In this document: positions 1 to 11,963 of the stretch, piece after piece | How the letters are laid out: every line of letters starts with the position of its first letter | How positions within the stretch are numbered: position 1 is the first letter of the stretch | Source of the DNA: Raphanus sativus | Taxonomy: Eukaryota; Streptophyta; Magnoliopsida; Brassicales; Brassicaceae | Direction: 5' to 3' | Length of the DNA: 64,000 nt | Assembly: GCF_000801105.2 (NCBI RefSeq) | Contig: NC_079517.1 | Location: forward strand, 20,593,579 to 20,657,578 | Made by a program: the position numbers and the translations under genes | The notes under the pieces: generated by a model | The model's database searches: none | Told to the model about the DNA's origin: nothing | Seen by the model: the letters and a program-made list of their open reading frames with translations, nothing else

Positions 1-2
1 TC

Positions 3-1140
3 CACTTTGGTGGAACAACGAAGAAAGAAGCTGGTGATTATATTTATCTAAATCAATCAGGCTTCAAAAATGTTTTATGGAAAATGTCTGAGATCAATTG
101 GAAGAAGTTTAAAGATTTCAATAAAGCTGAAGGTATCGGGACAGTGTTAAGATTGATCTGGTACAAAGAAAAAAGTGAGGAGATGAAGAATATCAACAAT
201 TATGTGTTTGAGTTGAGGATATTAACGGTGATATCAAAGAGTTGTGTTCTTCTGCGAGAATAGAAGGTGCAATTGATGTTTTTCTAGAAAATGAAGATAA
301 GAGTGGATATGTAGCTGAAGGAGAAGAAGGTGACGAAACTGATATAGAAGAGAGATCAGCGGGCGATGAATCTGATGATGATAAGCCACCAAAAGAAGAT
401 GATGACCCTGAGGAATCTGAAGATGAAGCTCATACAGCTATGAATAAAGGTGATGATTTAAAAGAACTGCAGGCTCGTGGTGATGATTATATTGAGAAGC
501 AAGATCGTGGCGGTGTTGATTTCAAAGAAAGGCAGGCTCGTGGTGATGATTTGAATGAGAAGCAAGATCGTGGTGCTGATTTAAAAGAAATACAGGCTCA
601 TGGTGATAATTTGCAGAATAAGGACGTTCGCAATGTGATGAGCAATGGAGATGAGGTTATTTTAGATGCAGGAAATGGTGGTGATGATAACAGATTGCAG
701 TCCCTGTTTGAGGAGGGTACAAGAAGAAGTCCCAAGTTGAATGAAGTAACTCGAAATTTAGCTGCAGAACAGGCAAAAGAAGAGAGGGATGAAGAAGAAT
801 CTGATCCTGACTTTGCCTTAGAAGACGTCCAATATCCGGATACACCGTTAAGCTCAGATGAAGAGTGGGAGCAATGGAAAAATCCAAAAAGAGAAAAAGG
901 AAAAGAAACATTTTTACGGAGATTTTGACAAAGAGCCTTACATCTGGTTGTTTCAGAAATTCAATAGTGGATTAGAGTTCAAGGTGTTGGAACTATTTTT
1001 TTAGCAATGTATTCATATGCTAAAAATAGAGTTAATGTGAATGAGAAATGGAGGTCTAATGTGTGTGATTTGAGAAACTTGTATAAAGTTACAAATATAC
1101 ACATTAGATATTTGGATTTGGACTTCATGTTCATTAACTT
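3..1140 (+). pseudogene. MULE (MuDR-type) transposase, N-terminal remnant
   Basis: The first 230 bases translate into a segment like the PB1-like N-terminal domain of plant Mutator transposases (HFGGTTKK near the start, LRLIWY, NNYVFEL). The frame shifts by one base near 215-225 and continues as an acidic stretch (EDINGDIKEL, then GAIDVFLE) to the stop at 926-928. Residues roughly 75-130 of that open part hold about five imperfect copies of a 15-17 residue unit (QARGDD...EKQDRG). A further fragment around 960-1090 (MYSYAKNRVNV) resembles the region after the PB1-like domain. The DDE catalytic core and SWIM finger are absent and the gene is cut by the window edge, so this is a dead 5' fragment. 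The family call rests on recognised sequence style, not on a search. Confidence 0.6.
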
Positions 1141-2007
1141 AATCTTATAAACCAAATATATGTGATCTTTTATATTGATAAAATATAAAAAAGAAATCTA
1201 TTTAAAGTATATTATTTTGTTTGAATGAGTCAAATAATAATAATTATACTCTTTAATTTCTTAGTCAAAATGTGAAATGAATTCATATAATAATGACAAG
1301 AAATAAAGACTCCATTAGTGCACCATGGGAGGTTTCATTTTATGTTGAAAAATGAAACTTGTGCTTCTCATTATTTTCTATATAAAGCCTCATGGCAATG
1401 TAGAAAAAAAAAACACATCAAATACCAAAAGAAAAACCACAATCTCCTATATTGAATAGTCATGTTAGTAATTTTTATTTCTTGTGTCTGATAGTGCAAC
1501 ACAAAACCAGTTTCGCCAGGCTTCTGATAGAATGACGCAAATTCAGAAGATTGTTTGCAGTTGTATCCTGGGACTCATTACGTTATCGAACCGTCGCACT
1601 ACGGGACGTATTTTGAGTTAAGGAAAGAGATAATATCTCGCCTCTGCAGTTGTATCATCATTTTCTTACTCTTTGGTATAGTACTATCATTTTTACTTTT
1701 TACAATATTCAGTAATCCGTAGTTTATAAAATACGGTTCTATCACAAGGATCAGCTACTACGTTACTCACTGAATACTCAATATTCTTACTATATTTTAT
1801 TTGTGGATAGATTTTTTCTTACTGTATGGTTTCTCTTTTTTTCTCCAGCAATTTGTCATTTATATGAAACAAGTAGTCTCCAATTATATGAAAGCCCCTA
1901 AAAGTTTGTTCTATACACTCTAGAAATATCTCTGTTTCAATGAAAAACGTTGACTCTGTTACTGACTGAGCAGTTGAAAGCTTTTAACATATGGAAAAAG
2001 AGTGCTC
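1141..2007. other. AT-rich spacer with one exon-like fragment
   Basis: No complete gene is visible. Around 1495-1640 there is a GC-richer stretch with coding character (reading near 1558: LYPGTHYVIEPSHYGTYFEL) preceded by a possible acceptor. I do not recognise it. A TATA-like tctatataaagc lies near 1377-1388. The rest is AT-rich and probably contains the 3' flank of the minus-strand pseudogene that follows. Confidence 0.3.
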
Positions 2008-2606
2008 TCAAAACCGCGAATTGCTCTGTGATCTTCCAGTGGATACTCCAGCCATTGGTACGGTCTGTTTCTTTCTGTAGTATACAGCTGATCCTCTTAC
2101 AAGTAACAGTCCTAGCATAAACGCCTCAAAACCAAGAACTGATACTCTCTCCTCATCCGCAAAAGGAACATAGCTTTGATAATTTTTGTAAGACCGAGAC
2201 TTCTTAGCTTCCGGTGAAGAGTCAACACACGATTCCTCTGTTTCACAGATGCATCAACAACATCTTCGTCACCATCATTACCATTAGATTGTGAAGCTTC
2301 TTCTCCTCGTACCTCTCTGCATTTAAAAGGAATTCGATAACCTGTTTAACTGCAACTATACTTCTCTTTTATCTTTTCGGAGGAATTTCAAGAAACACAA
2401 GGACCTGAAAGAGAGCATTCCAAGGTGACGTTCCTTCCCAGAGTTGAAACCTAGAAGGAACCTACGCCAAACGCTTCTCGTCTCGTCGTCCTATGGTTTT
2501 CTCTTTGATTTTCCTCATCATGTGCTCTGGAAAGAAACGATGATAAAATTCCAACACCTTAGGCGAAGAGGATGATCAGATACAGTGGAGATTTCAGAGA
2601 AGCCAT
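2008..2606 (-). pseudogene. Broken plant single-pass membrane protein gene
   Basis: On the minus strand an ATG at 2606 opens a signal-peptide-like start (MASLKSPLYLIILF). A cysteine-rich block follows that looks like a known plant family of unknown function, with a C-x2-GPC element and ETGYRIP-like residues (here with stops: S*TGYRIPFKC). After an acidic linker and one frameshift comes ADEERVSVLGFEAFMLGLL, a hydrophobic membrane segment, then a basic tail ending in SNSRF and a TGA at 2008-2010. Stops occur at about residues 16, 52, 73 and 84. The span codes about 200 residues without any intron, so it could be a processed copy or a decayed intronless gene. I recognise the pattern (small ER/secretory membrane proteins of land plants) but not a gene name. 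Function is unknown. Confidence 0.55.
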
Positions 2607-3150
2607 CTTTATTCGTCATCGTTCTCTAAGATATTTAGTTATTTTGTTTCAGAATATGCGATAATTCTATTAAACATACTAGGTCTTTTTTCCTCGCTAC
2701 GCGCGGATTGTATATAATAAAAATTTCTCCAATAATTTTGCTTACATATATTTTAAATCTAATACTATAAAGAAGAGCTCTACTCTCTTCTCATCTTGCC
2801 ATGTCATCAAATAGGGTAAGGAGGCACTGACACATGTCCTCTCTAACCAATACTCATCGTATTATTAAAAGGTGTGGGCTGATGCGTTTCAGTTATACGT
2901 TTATTATGTTTTAATGGGCCTTATATTTGTTTACTCCCGTGTTTCAGTCCGAATACAGCAATACCAGTCTAAAAATCATTTCATGTTCTTCTTCACGATT
3001 AATCGAAGGGTCTTCTGTTTTTGATCTCTAACCTTTTGTCTTCTCTTTTGATGAACAATAACATTTCTCCTAATTGATTCATCTCCTTTATCATGCTATT
3101 TAACTCAATCACCCCTTTTTGATTCCTCTGGAAATTTGACTGAGTGGAAT

Positions 3151-4590
3151 ATGCAGTCTTCCGCAAATGATCGTGAATACGACTCAAAGAGACATGATGT
3201 TCATGATCGGAACAACAATGGTTTCGTTTCTTTCTCTGCATACATCTCTTCTCTTTTGAATTAATCCATGGACAGGACCAAGCTCAAGAGATGCTCCACT
3301 TCATCCACCCATGTAATTTTCTTCTTCTTCTTAATCACCTTTTTCTCTCTATTAATAGTTTTTGTTTTGTTTTCCTTAGGCTGAAGCGGCTGATGAGGCC
3401 ACAGATCCTTTGCAAAAGGGTAAGAAAATAATTGAGTTACGCACTGTTCTGAGATGCTTTTGTGGTCCATATTATTTTGATCTAATTGAGAATACGGCTC
3501 TGCAACATGTAATACAGAGAGCGTAGGTACAAAGCTTTTGGAGACTTTGGTTTTGTATGGTTAATATAGACCTTGGACATGAGTATATTTTCTCAGTCCT
3601 AACTCCATTTGAACTCTTTCCTTTAGTACTTTAGCAGGAAATCGGTGAATGACATCTTTATATGGGGAACAAATCGCCTATGTTGACTTGATTAGGGTCC
3701 TTCACCAATCTACGAGCGATGATCATTGGTTATAGTTGCAACTCCTCATAAATATCGTACTGTGACCTCTACCCTATAATTATCTAATAACTTATACTGA
3801 ATTTTATAGTAGTTTATACGTGTTCTGGAACTTGGACTGAACTTTCTGTATGCAGATGACATGAGTACGATCAAAAAAAGCTTGACTTTATCAAATAACA
3901 TAACTTCTTTTAATTTTTCCTATATGTTGATTGCTTCAAGATGACAGACATGATGCGGTTGAGACTCAACAGCAGCTAAGAAGAGCTAAGGACTGGATCA
4001 TCTCCCACCAACTCAAAACTCTCGAGCTCACAGATGTTCTTTCAAACTTCCCGGACATATTCTCGGCTCTGACTGAAGGTAAATCTTGATAAAATTCACT
4101 CCCGAAATGACCTTTGAAGCATCTAAGATGAAATCTCCAGATTTCTATACCTTAATATATACTGTGAACTTATCCGATCTGATAGGGACCTTATCTTAGA
4201 TTCGTTTATTGTTGTCAAAAAATAATATATATATATATATATATATATATGTTCTGTGAACTTTAGAATCTATCTTCCTCCATTAACTGATCAGTTACTG
4301 ACTTTCAGAAATCATGGACCAGCTGGAGAAAGAATGTGTTCTTTTAGAACAAGGAAGGACACATACATCAAAAACAGAGACGAGGTATATTATTCATCAT
4401 TTCCTATTGATTTAATTTCGTTCTCTTTGCTTTTAATTTATCTTGACCATCAACTAAAACTAAAATATAACCTGGTACCATGAAGGGAATTCAAGTTTGT
4501 GACAAAAAGATCTGATGTAAAGAACTAAAGCTGCTCCAAAAGACTGGAAGAGCTATAGCTCCTGAAGACTACAGTTACATGAAAGTGTGA
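3151..4590 (+). pseudogene. Unrecognised spliced gene captured in a Helitron
   Basis: Four exons can be read in one continuous frame: 3151-3312, 3380-3419, 3941-4078 and 4309-4384, each bounded by GT and AG. A probable last exon lies near 4539-4590 and ends in EDYSYMKV and TGA. The frame continues through MDRTKLKRCST, LQKDDRHDAVETQQQL, RRAKDWIISHQLKTLEL, NFPDIFSALTEEIMDQL and LEKECVLLEQG, a helical, coiled-coil-like protein of roughly 150-180 residues. One in-frame TAA sits in exon 1 just before MDRTKL, and the reading into the last exon is uncertain, so I call it a pseudogene. Upstream near 2915 is a tgggcc site-II-like promoter element. It may derive from a small structural protein such as a kinetochore or complex subunit, but I cannot name it. 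Confidence 0.45.
4223..4250. repeat. (AT)n microsatellite
   Basis: About 14 uninterrupted AT dinucleotides in an intron of the captured gene, 60 bases upstream of the exon-4 acceptor. Confidence 0.9.
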
Positions 4591-7100
4591 GACTCTGACT
4601 TCTTACTCTAGGTTTAATACACGTTCGAAAAGGATAGATATATAAAGATAGAACTGAGGTGCATTATTGACTCACGTTTTTTTTTTGTTGGGCTATGTAC
4701 CATTATCTTCTGATGCAATATGTACGTAACCGCTGAACATTACAGAGCTTCACAGTACGTTTTTTTTTTGTTGGGCTAGACAGCAGTTTGTAGGCTAATC
4801 CAAGAAGGCTACATGCAAGATACAAGCAGCCGCAGTCTAGGTTTGCTTTCTCAGTTCAGACCCTGTTTTATGTTTGTTGGTCGTAAGGCTGCATCACTGA
4901 TGCCATGTATATATACATGGAAGCGTGTAATTCACTCAAGTCTAACCAAGTAGAACCTGAATATAATCAGAAAAGTTATAGTTCCATTGACCGCAGTGAA
5001 AGCACGTGTGAACAATGATGGTGTAGCCAACACGCTGATCCAAAACCAGAGGCGAAGAAAACTGAAATGCATATATCTGGTAATATCTAGAAGAAAACTC
5101 ATGCTAACATGCATATATTGTTTTACACTTTTACTATATGAATACTTGATACATGTTTTCAAAATTTTTTACAACTATTAATAAGTTATTGCTCCATTTT
5201 ATATACAAAGATAATACTTCTAATTCACATGAGAGAGCATGCATTAAAGCAAATTATAAAGGTTTGCATATTTAATATTTTTCAAGTCTTTTTCATATTC
5301 CTCTATTCTCACGTTTTTAAATGTGATATGGTTGTTAGTAGGTCTATTAGAGAACTGCATGTTGAAATGGAGTAACAGTGACGAATATGCTTATTACTCA
5401 GTAATTATATGGGAGGCATAGGGTTGACAACCAATGTAAAAATTCAGCTATCAAGAGTATTTGGTCGCTCTGTATTTTGAATACCAATTTCATGACTATT
5501 TACTCTATTTATGTGTGTGCATTTGCAAGAGTTAACTCACATATTTGAACCATGAGACTTAGAAACAAATGAAAACAATATATGGTTGAATTGTTTTCTT
5601 CCGGTAGTATTGATATATCTTATCTTAATACATTTCATATTTTCCAAGATTTTCTAAGTTAGAGATAATCTTTGTAATTGTCTCCTAAACGCAGGCGATA
5701 ACGTTTTAGGACGTTAAACCGAGAAAGTCAACAAAAGGTGCGGACTTGGCAGATGAGTTGGCAGCTTGAAGAAGAAGATATTTGTTCCCTCGGAATATTG
5801 GCAGTTAAGGAGTTGTTTAACGTAAGTAGGAGTGCCGAAGGTCTTTGGGAATTACGATTCAGAATTGTAATCATAAACAAAGCTAAACTTAGGTCTTGAG
5901 ACGTTGTTAGATCAGGAGTGAGAGTTTAGCAGATCTTCAGGTGATATAGATTTGTAGATTTTTTATTCAGGTATGGGTATTCAGTGTACCCCAGTTCCAT
6001 TTTGTAAGCCATCTGTTTACATTGAATAAAAAGTTACAGATATTTAAAGGTGATGACACGTTTGTATTCAACTTATAAACTATTTGGATGAAGCTTCGGG
6101 CCTATAGTTACATATGTTTTTTTCTTTTGAACTATATATTCTAATCACGAGACATTAAACTAATGTATGTTCGATGTCACATAACAGTGGAAAAACCAGT
6201 AAGTTGAAATTAGCGCTGAGCCTCTGACATAGTTTCTTATATTTTTACTTTTTAGTATAACGAAAAGAAAAAACAGTGTACTAGATTAATTATTCACAAA
6301 GTAGTTAAATTATTAGTGTTGCACAGAATATTTCGCATGATTGTATTTTTATTTAAATTATAATTCTTGATTAATAGAAAGGTGCTTTTCTTTTTGGAAA
6401 ATGTGAAATAAGAAGACATAATTAGTTCTGCACAAAAAAAGAAGAAGAAGACATAATTGGTACTATTATAAAATTCAAAATAGAGGAAAACTCATCATGT
6501 ATGGCCATGAATCTGATCATGATCATCATTGCGGACAAATCATTGAGGCCAGTTCTAAACAACTGACCAGTAAAACATTGAAATCTTCCTTAAAAACATT
6601 TTAAGAGGTAATAATATGTATAAATATTATTCTTCAAATTATTATTTATTTATAATTATTTGAATTTACTAAATATCTATGATCTTTAAAATACCAAAGT
6701 CTGCACTATTAAAATGACTCATCAATTTCAAACCCACTTTATTAGCACTCCCATTTCTGTTACCAACAAAGTGAATCCTCCATTTAAATTATCTGTCTTT
6801 TAATATATTTTTCAAGCTCTCTTACTACGTCGATCTTAAATTTCTTTTTACGACTTCCATACGGTAAATATTGATGAAAACTGCTCCAAGTCTCAGTGCT
6901 TCACCATCTTCAACCTTTGTATTTCCTTACAAACAAAGTCTGCAACAATGGTTTCATATCCTATTTCAAAAAAATTGATGAAAATGTAAAATAATGACAT
7001 TTGCATCGTAATAATTTAAAATAAAACAAACTTATTATTTTTAACCAGAATAACAAAATATTCAATATAATATTATTTTAGCTATATATTTTTAACAGGT
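4591..7100. other. Non-coding Helitron interior
   Basis: AT-rich with no gene I can support. A 5690-6060 segment is less AT-rich (aaggtgcggacttggcagatg, near 5733) and ends near a short LTR-like tract, but no paired repeat or frame was found. Short open frames near 4932-5181 overlap on both strands and look accidental. Confidence 0.5.
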
Positions 7101-7151
7101 TTTAATTGTTTTTCCCTTGCTTACCCGCCCGTAGGGCGGGTTTTACCCTAG

Positions 7152-8671
7152 TTATTTATAAAAAAATTGTAGCCAAAAACAAAAAGATGTAGAATGATAA
7201 ATTTAGCAAGAAGATAACTATTGGCATAACCTAAATTAAATTATTCTCTATCTAAAACATTAGCCTTCAATCCTAAATTATAAGCTTAACTCTTTATTAT
7301 AGATGTTTGATAATATTCAGTGTCACACTTAAAGAAATAATTATAAAATAATTATTTATAGTTGATGGAATTATAGTTGATTTGTTGTATATTTAATAAG
7401 ACTGAAATATTTATAAAGAGAATTGTGAACTTCTAAGAAATATTTTTTATAAGAATTTTAGCATTGGTGACATGTGATATATACATAATATTTGGAAAGA
7501 AATGGTTTGAATATATGATTTTTCAAGCATAATGATTGGTTGGCCATGTACAATCCAAAAAACAATACATACATATACTATTTGCTTCTGTTTTGGTTAG
7601 CTTTTTTTGGTATATATCCCTTATATGTGAATAGAGTGTTACATTTTATGTTGGCTCCATAGGAAGTTGGCTTTCTTCGTTGGTCAGATATTTTTTCTTT
7701 TGAACTTTTTTTTTTTGAAATGAGCACCAATATATATTTTCTAAAGATAGAATCAGTATGAACATGCAGGGAATGGAAAACTTACATAATGTAAAGGGAG
7801 AAAACATCAAAACTACTTTTCTAACATATATATGTAGTAACAGGTCACAAATGTTGGAAAAAGTTTTAGACATCGTGTAAACTGATTTACTATCATAAAG
7901 TTTTAATGTCGAAATTGGTTGTTCACATAAACTCCCTGGTTGGATTGGATAAGTATTTTGAAAATTAAAGCTTTATATTATTAAACATTTAATTACTCCT
8001 TTGACTTATAGTTTAGATATAGATTTGTATTAGGAAGAAAATATAGACTACAAATAGCTTACTTGAATATATTAGTTAACTAATTAGATGGAAATATGAA
8101 CATGTATTTTTATTTAATTCGTGATCCTAGTGATTGTCCTCTTTTCTTTAGTGCGTATTTGTGTTTAGTGTTTATGCATTATATATTTTTTTATCAATTT
8201 CAGTTCTAGTAGATTGTTTTTCGTATAAATTTTTATTCAAATTCAGTTTTATTTTTACATTTGATTTGAATATATATATTTGTTATAATTGATTATAAAA
8301 TATAAATTGGTACACAAATTACAAATATTTTTATTTATTTATTGTTGTCCAACACATTTAAAATAGTTAGAACCCAAAATTTGTGGCTTTATATTATTTT
8401 AAATTATATATGTATAGTTGTAAGAAAGATAAATTTACTTTTAACTTAAAACAACCATTAAATATACTACTGACTAATACTTTGTTATGGTTTTAGAGTA
8501 GGTGAATTTCCTTTTTTTGTCGCCTGTTAATACAAACCGCTACCCTTTTTTTTAATCTCACAAACCACTACTTAGAAATTGTTTTTGTTACTTAAATTTC
8601 CACCAAACAATTATGTTAATTAGTCTACTTAAAATTACAAAAAGAAATTGAAGTGCATGGTTAATAGGGCC
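7152..8671. other. AT-rich spacer, no gene seen
   Basis: Low-complexity AT-rich DNA between two repeat structures, presumably interior of the outer Helitron. No splice-compatible coding segment, hairpin terminus or RNA gene was recognised. Confidence 0.5.
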
Positions 8672-8890
8672 GGATATAGGTAGTACGGGTACAGCTGCCC
8701 CCACTTAATTTATTGAGATACTAAAACCTAAATACAAAATGGTTGCATAAGAAGCGAAGAGAACGAAGAAAGAAACTATGGAAAAGATACCACTACCTAT
8801 GGATATAGGTAGTACGGGTACAACTAAATTTATGTGCATCATAAGTCATTGAGATACTAAAACCTAAATACAAAATGGTATTTAGGTGGA
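8672..8890 (+). repeat. Imperfect tandem duplication, about 130 bp
   Basis: The segment starting ggatataggtagtacgggta at 8672 recurs at 8800, and in both copies runs on through gagatactaaaacctaaata. After the first copy comes aagaagcgaagagaacgaag. The corresponding sequence of the second copy is displaced to about 9158 by the inserted MITE. The first copy therefore serves as the empty site for the MITE. Confidence 0.75.
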
Positions 8891-9160
8891 TTTTTTTCTA
8901 AAATAGAGAATCTCTATTATAGAGGTGGATTTGCTCCAATGTATGCCTCTATAATAGAGTTCCTCTATTTATAGGGGAAAATATAGAGGAATCTCACTTT
9001 TTGCCTCTATATTTAGAGATGAAAATGACAAATCTCTATATTTTCCCCTATAAATAGAGGAACTCTATTATAGAGGCATACATTGGAGCAAATCCACCTC
9101 TATAATAGAGTTTCTCTATTTTAGAGAAAAATATAGAGGTGTACATTGGAGATGCTCTAA
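8881..9160. mobile_element. Foldback MITE, about 280 bp palindrome
   Basis: The two halves are near-perfect inverted copies around a centre near 9010. Left-arm blocks such as ctctattatagaggtgga, ggatttgctccaatgtatgc and ctctatttataggggaaaat reappear inverted in the right arm. The right outer end reads gtacattggagatgctc; the left outer end is less well conserved. It lies inside the second copy of a 130-bp tandem duplication. No coding capacity. The superfamily cannot be fixed because the TSD is not clear. Confidence 0.85.
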
Positions 9161-10314
9161 GAAGCGAAGAAAACGAAGAAAGAAACTATGGAAAAGATAC
9201 CACTAACTATGCCTTAATGTATTTTTGCTTTTGTAGAACCTTTGTTTCCTCGTACATTCTCCTCCTACAGTTATTCTATATTTTCATTAGACAAAGAAAA
9301 CATAGAAACTTTAGACTGAAACTAACTCTAAAGTGGACATAAATGGAGACAGTGGAAATGAATGATCAGAGAAATTTAAGGTTTTAAGTAAATCTAGCAA
9401 TAGAATTGGAAGTATACGAAAAATGTAAAAAGCCACCCACAGTTGACACTTGCGATGACCACCTGATAGTTTTCTCATACCTTTATTACACACTTAGAAA
9501 TTCCAAACGTCAAGCAATGCCAGCCTCTTCAATAATATTCTGCCAGAAGACATATAAATAGTGTGCTTGTATACCCAAATTAAAATCATCTATTTATCTG
9601 TGAAAAGAAAGTGGTGCACCATTTGTGAATATCAACTTTTCGTGAAAGGTATTGCACCAAGTACCATGGGAAGAATCTGGAAGTAAACAAAAAACAAACC
9701 CAGAGATTCAGAACATGACAACATTTCACCTACTTTCATGAAAATACGTACACGTGTGATGAACTGGCATCAGTTGATGCATTGTTGTTTCTGCTTTTGT
9801 TTTTGAGATGTAGATTCAGAGCCCAACCTAAATCAATAATTTGTGAAGAGATAGACTTTTCGAAGATGAATATATATACCAACCCACTGGGTAGCCAAAG
9901 TTAGAGGATTATGTCTGTGGTGCTGAGAATCCTTGAGGGCTATTCTCAAAACGCACCAACTCTCCAGAAACAACCTATAAGATTGTCAAAATAAGTTACC
10001 TTTAATCTGTAGCAGCTACCCTCAGAAGAAGCTCTAGTCCGATGAGCACCCCGACTTTAGGTGTATTTGTGACTTCCACGGATGGATCTTTAAAAATCAA
10101 AGTGGCCTCGCACAGTTTGAGATCATGTCAATGAAGAACAAACAAAATGAGATTTAGGTCTTCGATTTTGGTTCATGGAAACTTCGATGAAGATGTTTTA
10201 TAAGAAAAGAAACAGAGGAAGGTGGAAGGATAAATCGCTCACGAAAATAGGTGTAAACAACAGAAAAAAAAAAAAAAAAAAAACAGAATTGAATGAGTGA
10301 TGGTGGGTCGTCAT
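9161..10314. other. Gene debris, possible minus-strand exon
   Basis: Starts with the displaced end of the tandem duplication. On the minus strand about 10130-10015 reads as a coding-like stretch (ATLIFKDPSVEVTNTPKVG, then VLIGLELLLRVAATD) followed by a donor-like gta/gtaac. I do not recognise the protein. An A-run of 20 lies at 10264-10283. No intact gene was seen. Confidence 0.3.
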
Positions 10315-10331
10315 AGTTCCATAGTAACATT

Positions 10332-11558
10332 TTTTTTTTTTTTTTGTCATCAACAAACAGACTCATATAGACTATGCGGACCAAACTGGGGGCTCTGCAT
10401 CCATGTGAACGACGAAGGACGATTGTTGTCTGGCACTGCGTGCTAAACGATCCGCCTTTAAATTCTCCGTTCGTGGTACATGTATGATCTGTGAGCTCGA
10501 GAAATTGTCTTGTAGACTCTTGATATCTTCCAAATAGTTTGCGAATGCTGGCCATTCATCTGGTTCCGAAACCATCTTCACCAATTGAGAACAATCCGTA
10601 GCAAACGTAACATGATACTGTCTTAGGTTTTTCATACACTCCATTGCCCAAATTAAAGCCTCAACCTCCGAGTGTAGGGGAGATAAACTGGCCCTAACAT
10701 TTCGGGTTCCCATTAAACCCGTAAATCCTTCTAATGTACTAAACCATCCTTGGCCTGAGAAAATATCCTTATCCTTCCAAGAGGCATCTGTAAAACACCA
10801 TCTCCCTGGAATTACTGGAGGTTGGTGTACTTGTGGTATTATATTTCTTCGTGTATCTGTCTCCTGTGCCGCCGCCCACATAGAAGATTCCGATTCAGCC
10901 AGCTTTAGTGTATCCCTTGCATCTATATCCAAATTACTAAACACTTTGCTATTCCTTACTTTCCAAATGTACCATAAGATCCAAGCAAACTGGTGGTCCT
11001 TCAACTTTGGTGAGACCCGCCAAAATAAATGATCCATATTAGAAAATAGGGAATCCGATGGGAAGACTGTTGGGTTGGTCGGAATCATCGATAGCGCCCA
11101 AACCTGCCGTGCTGGGGGACAATCAAAGAATACATGATTCATTGATTCCTCAGCATGCCCACATCTATCACATCCTATATCCCCTTTCAGCCCTCGTGCC
11201 TTCAGATTTTTCCTAACTGCCACACATCCTGAAATTATCTGCCATAAAAAATGTTTTATCTTCGGTGGACATTTCACCTGCCAACAAAAAGCTTTTAAGG
11301 CGTCTACCGTTGGTCCATAGAAGACCTGATTTTTGTCATTGTCTGGATAGACTCTTTCTACCACATATCCAGATTTAACCGTATATTTCCCATTATTTGT
11401 AAAATGCCACCCGTCTCTGTCTTCCATACTTATACGGCTAAGAGGTATACGTTCTATTATTTTTGCGTCCAAGGGGTCCACCAAATCCCGAATTGCCTGT
11501 AAATTCCAAGTCCTAGTACCCGGAATTATAAGAGAGTCAACAGTAAGGTCCGGTAACA
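10332..11558 (-). mobile_element. 5'-truncated LINE insertion with 17-bp target-site duplication
   Basis: A LINE lies on the minus strand. Its poly(A) tail appears as the plus-strand T-run 10332-10345. The sequence agttccatagtaacatt occurs at both borders (10315-10331 and 11559-11575), a clean target-site duplication. Only the last 1.2 kb of the element was copied, a normal outcome of target-primed reverse transcription. The identical TSDs and long open frame point to a fairly recent insertion. Confidence 0.9.
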
Positions 11559-11574
11559 AGTTCCATAGTAACAT
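10372..11574 (-). pseudogene. LINE ORF2 C-terminus: zf-RVT and RNase H domains
   Basis: A 400-codon open frame encodes the end of a plant LINE polyprotein. The first five or so codons (MLLWN) come from the flanking TSD, not from the element. Residues about 95-165 form the zf-RVT region, with the typical CPPKIKHFLWQIISGC and a C-x2-C...H...C finger (CDRCGHAEESMNHVFFDC). Residues about 265-390 form an RNase H (RVT_3) domain, with the acidic residues in CFTDASW, LHSEVEALIWAM, ATDCSQL and KADRLAR in expected order. Endonuclease and reverse transcriptase are missing because the insertion is 5'-truncated, so it cannot act alone despite the open frame. Confidence 0.85.
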
Positions 11575-11963
11575 TAAATTGCAAAAATCAGAAACGACAG
11601 TGGTAAAAGGGAAGAGACATACATATATGATTACTATACATGTAAGGTTTGGAAGAAGAGCTTAGCTGTTAACAATGGGTCTCCGCTTACAAATGTTATA
11701 GCCCACACGTATTGGCCCGTGAAATATATTATTCGATTAAAATTGAGATGACATGGATAATATATAGAACCTCATTGGTTGATTTTTTGTGCTGAGGTGG
11801 ACACTCTAAAAACACTTCATCATGTTCTTTTAGTATAGTCCTGATAATTAATTGCAATAAGGCACATGTTTAATCAAAAGAGACGGAGTTACTTACGACT
11901 TTACTTATGACTTTAACAGAGTTTATATATCTGTCCATCTTAATATAATACAAAACACGTAGG

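Larger units (their letters stand above)
2758..7151 (+). mobile_element. Non-autonomous Helitron carrying a spliced gene
   Basis: The 5' end reads A then TCTAATACTATAAAGAAGAG at 2758, a typical Brassicaceae Helitron start. The 3' end has a GC hairpin (acccgcccgtagggcgggt, about 7122-7142) and CTAG at 7148-7151, followed by T. No TSD is expected or seen. The element carries a multi-exon gene fragment (3151-4590) in the same orientation. No replicase is present, so movement would depend on another element. A nearly identical 3' hairpin occurs on the minus strand at 36960. Confidence 0.5.
2679..11844 (-). mobile_element. Outer Helitron, minus orientation, interrupted by later insertions
   Basis: The 3' terminus is clear: on the minus strand a GC hairpin (ccgcgcg-tag-cgagg, about 2691-2710) is followed by a short spacer and CTAG at 2679, with T next, as Helitrons require. 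The only minus-oriented 5' terminus to the right without a nearer partner is at 11844 (minus: A then TCAGGACTATACTAAAAG), followed by a typical promoter-distal sequence with gtccacctcagca. Pairing these ends is inference: the interval also contains the plus-oriented Helitron 2758-7151, a MITE and a LINE, leaving about 3 kb of Helitron DNA. No Rep/helicase coding sequence was seen. Confidence 0.35.

Noticed and set aside
1495..1660. tRNA or SINE
   Set aside because: No A and B box with a matching cloverleaf could be drawn; it reads better as an exon fragment.
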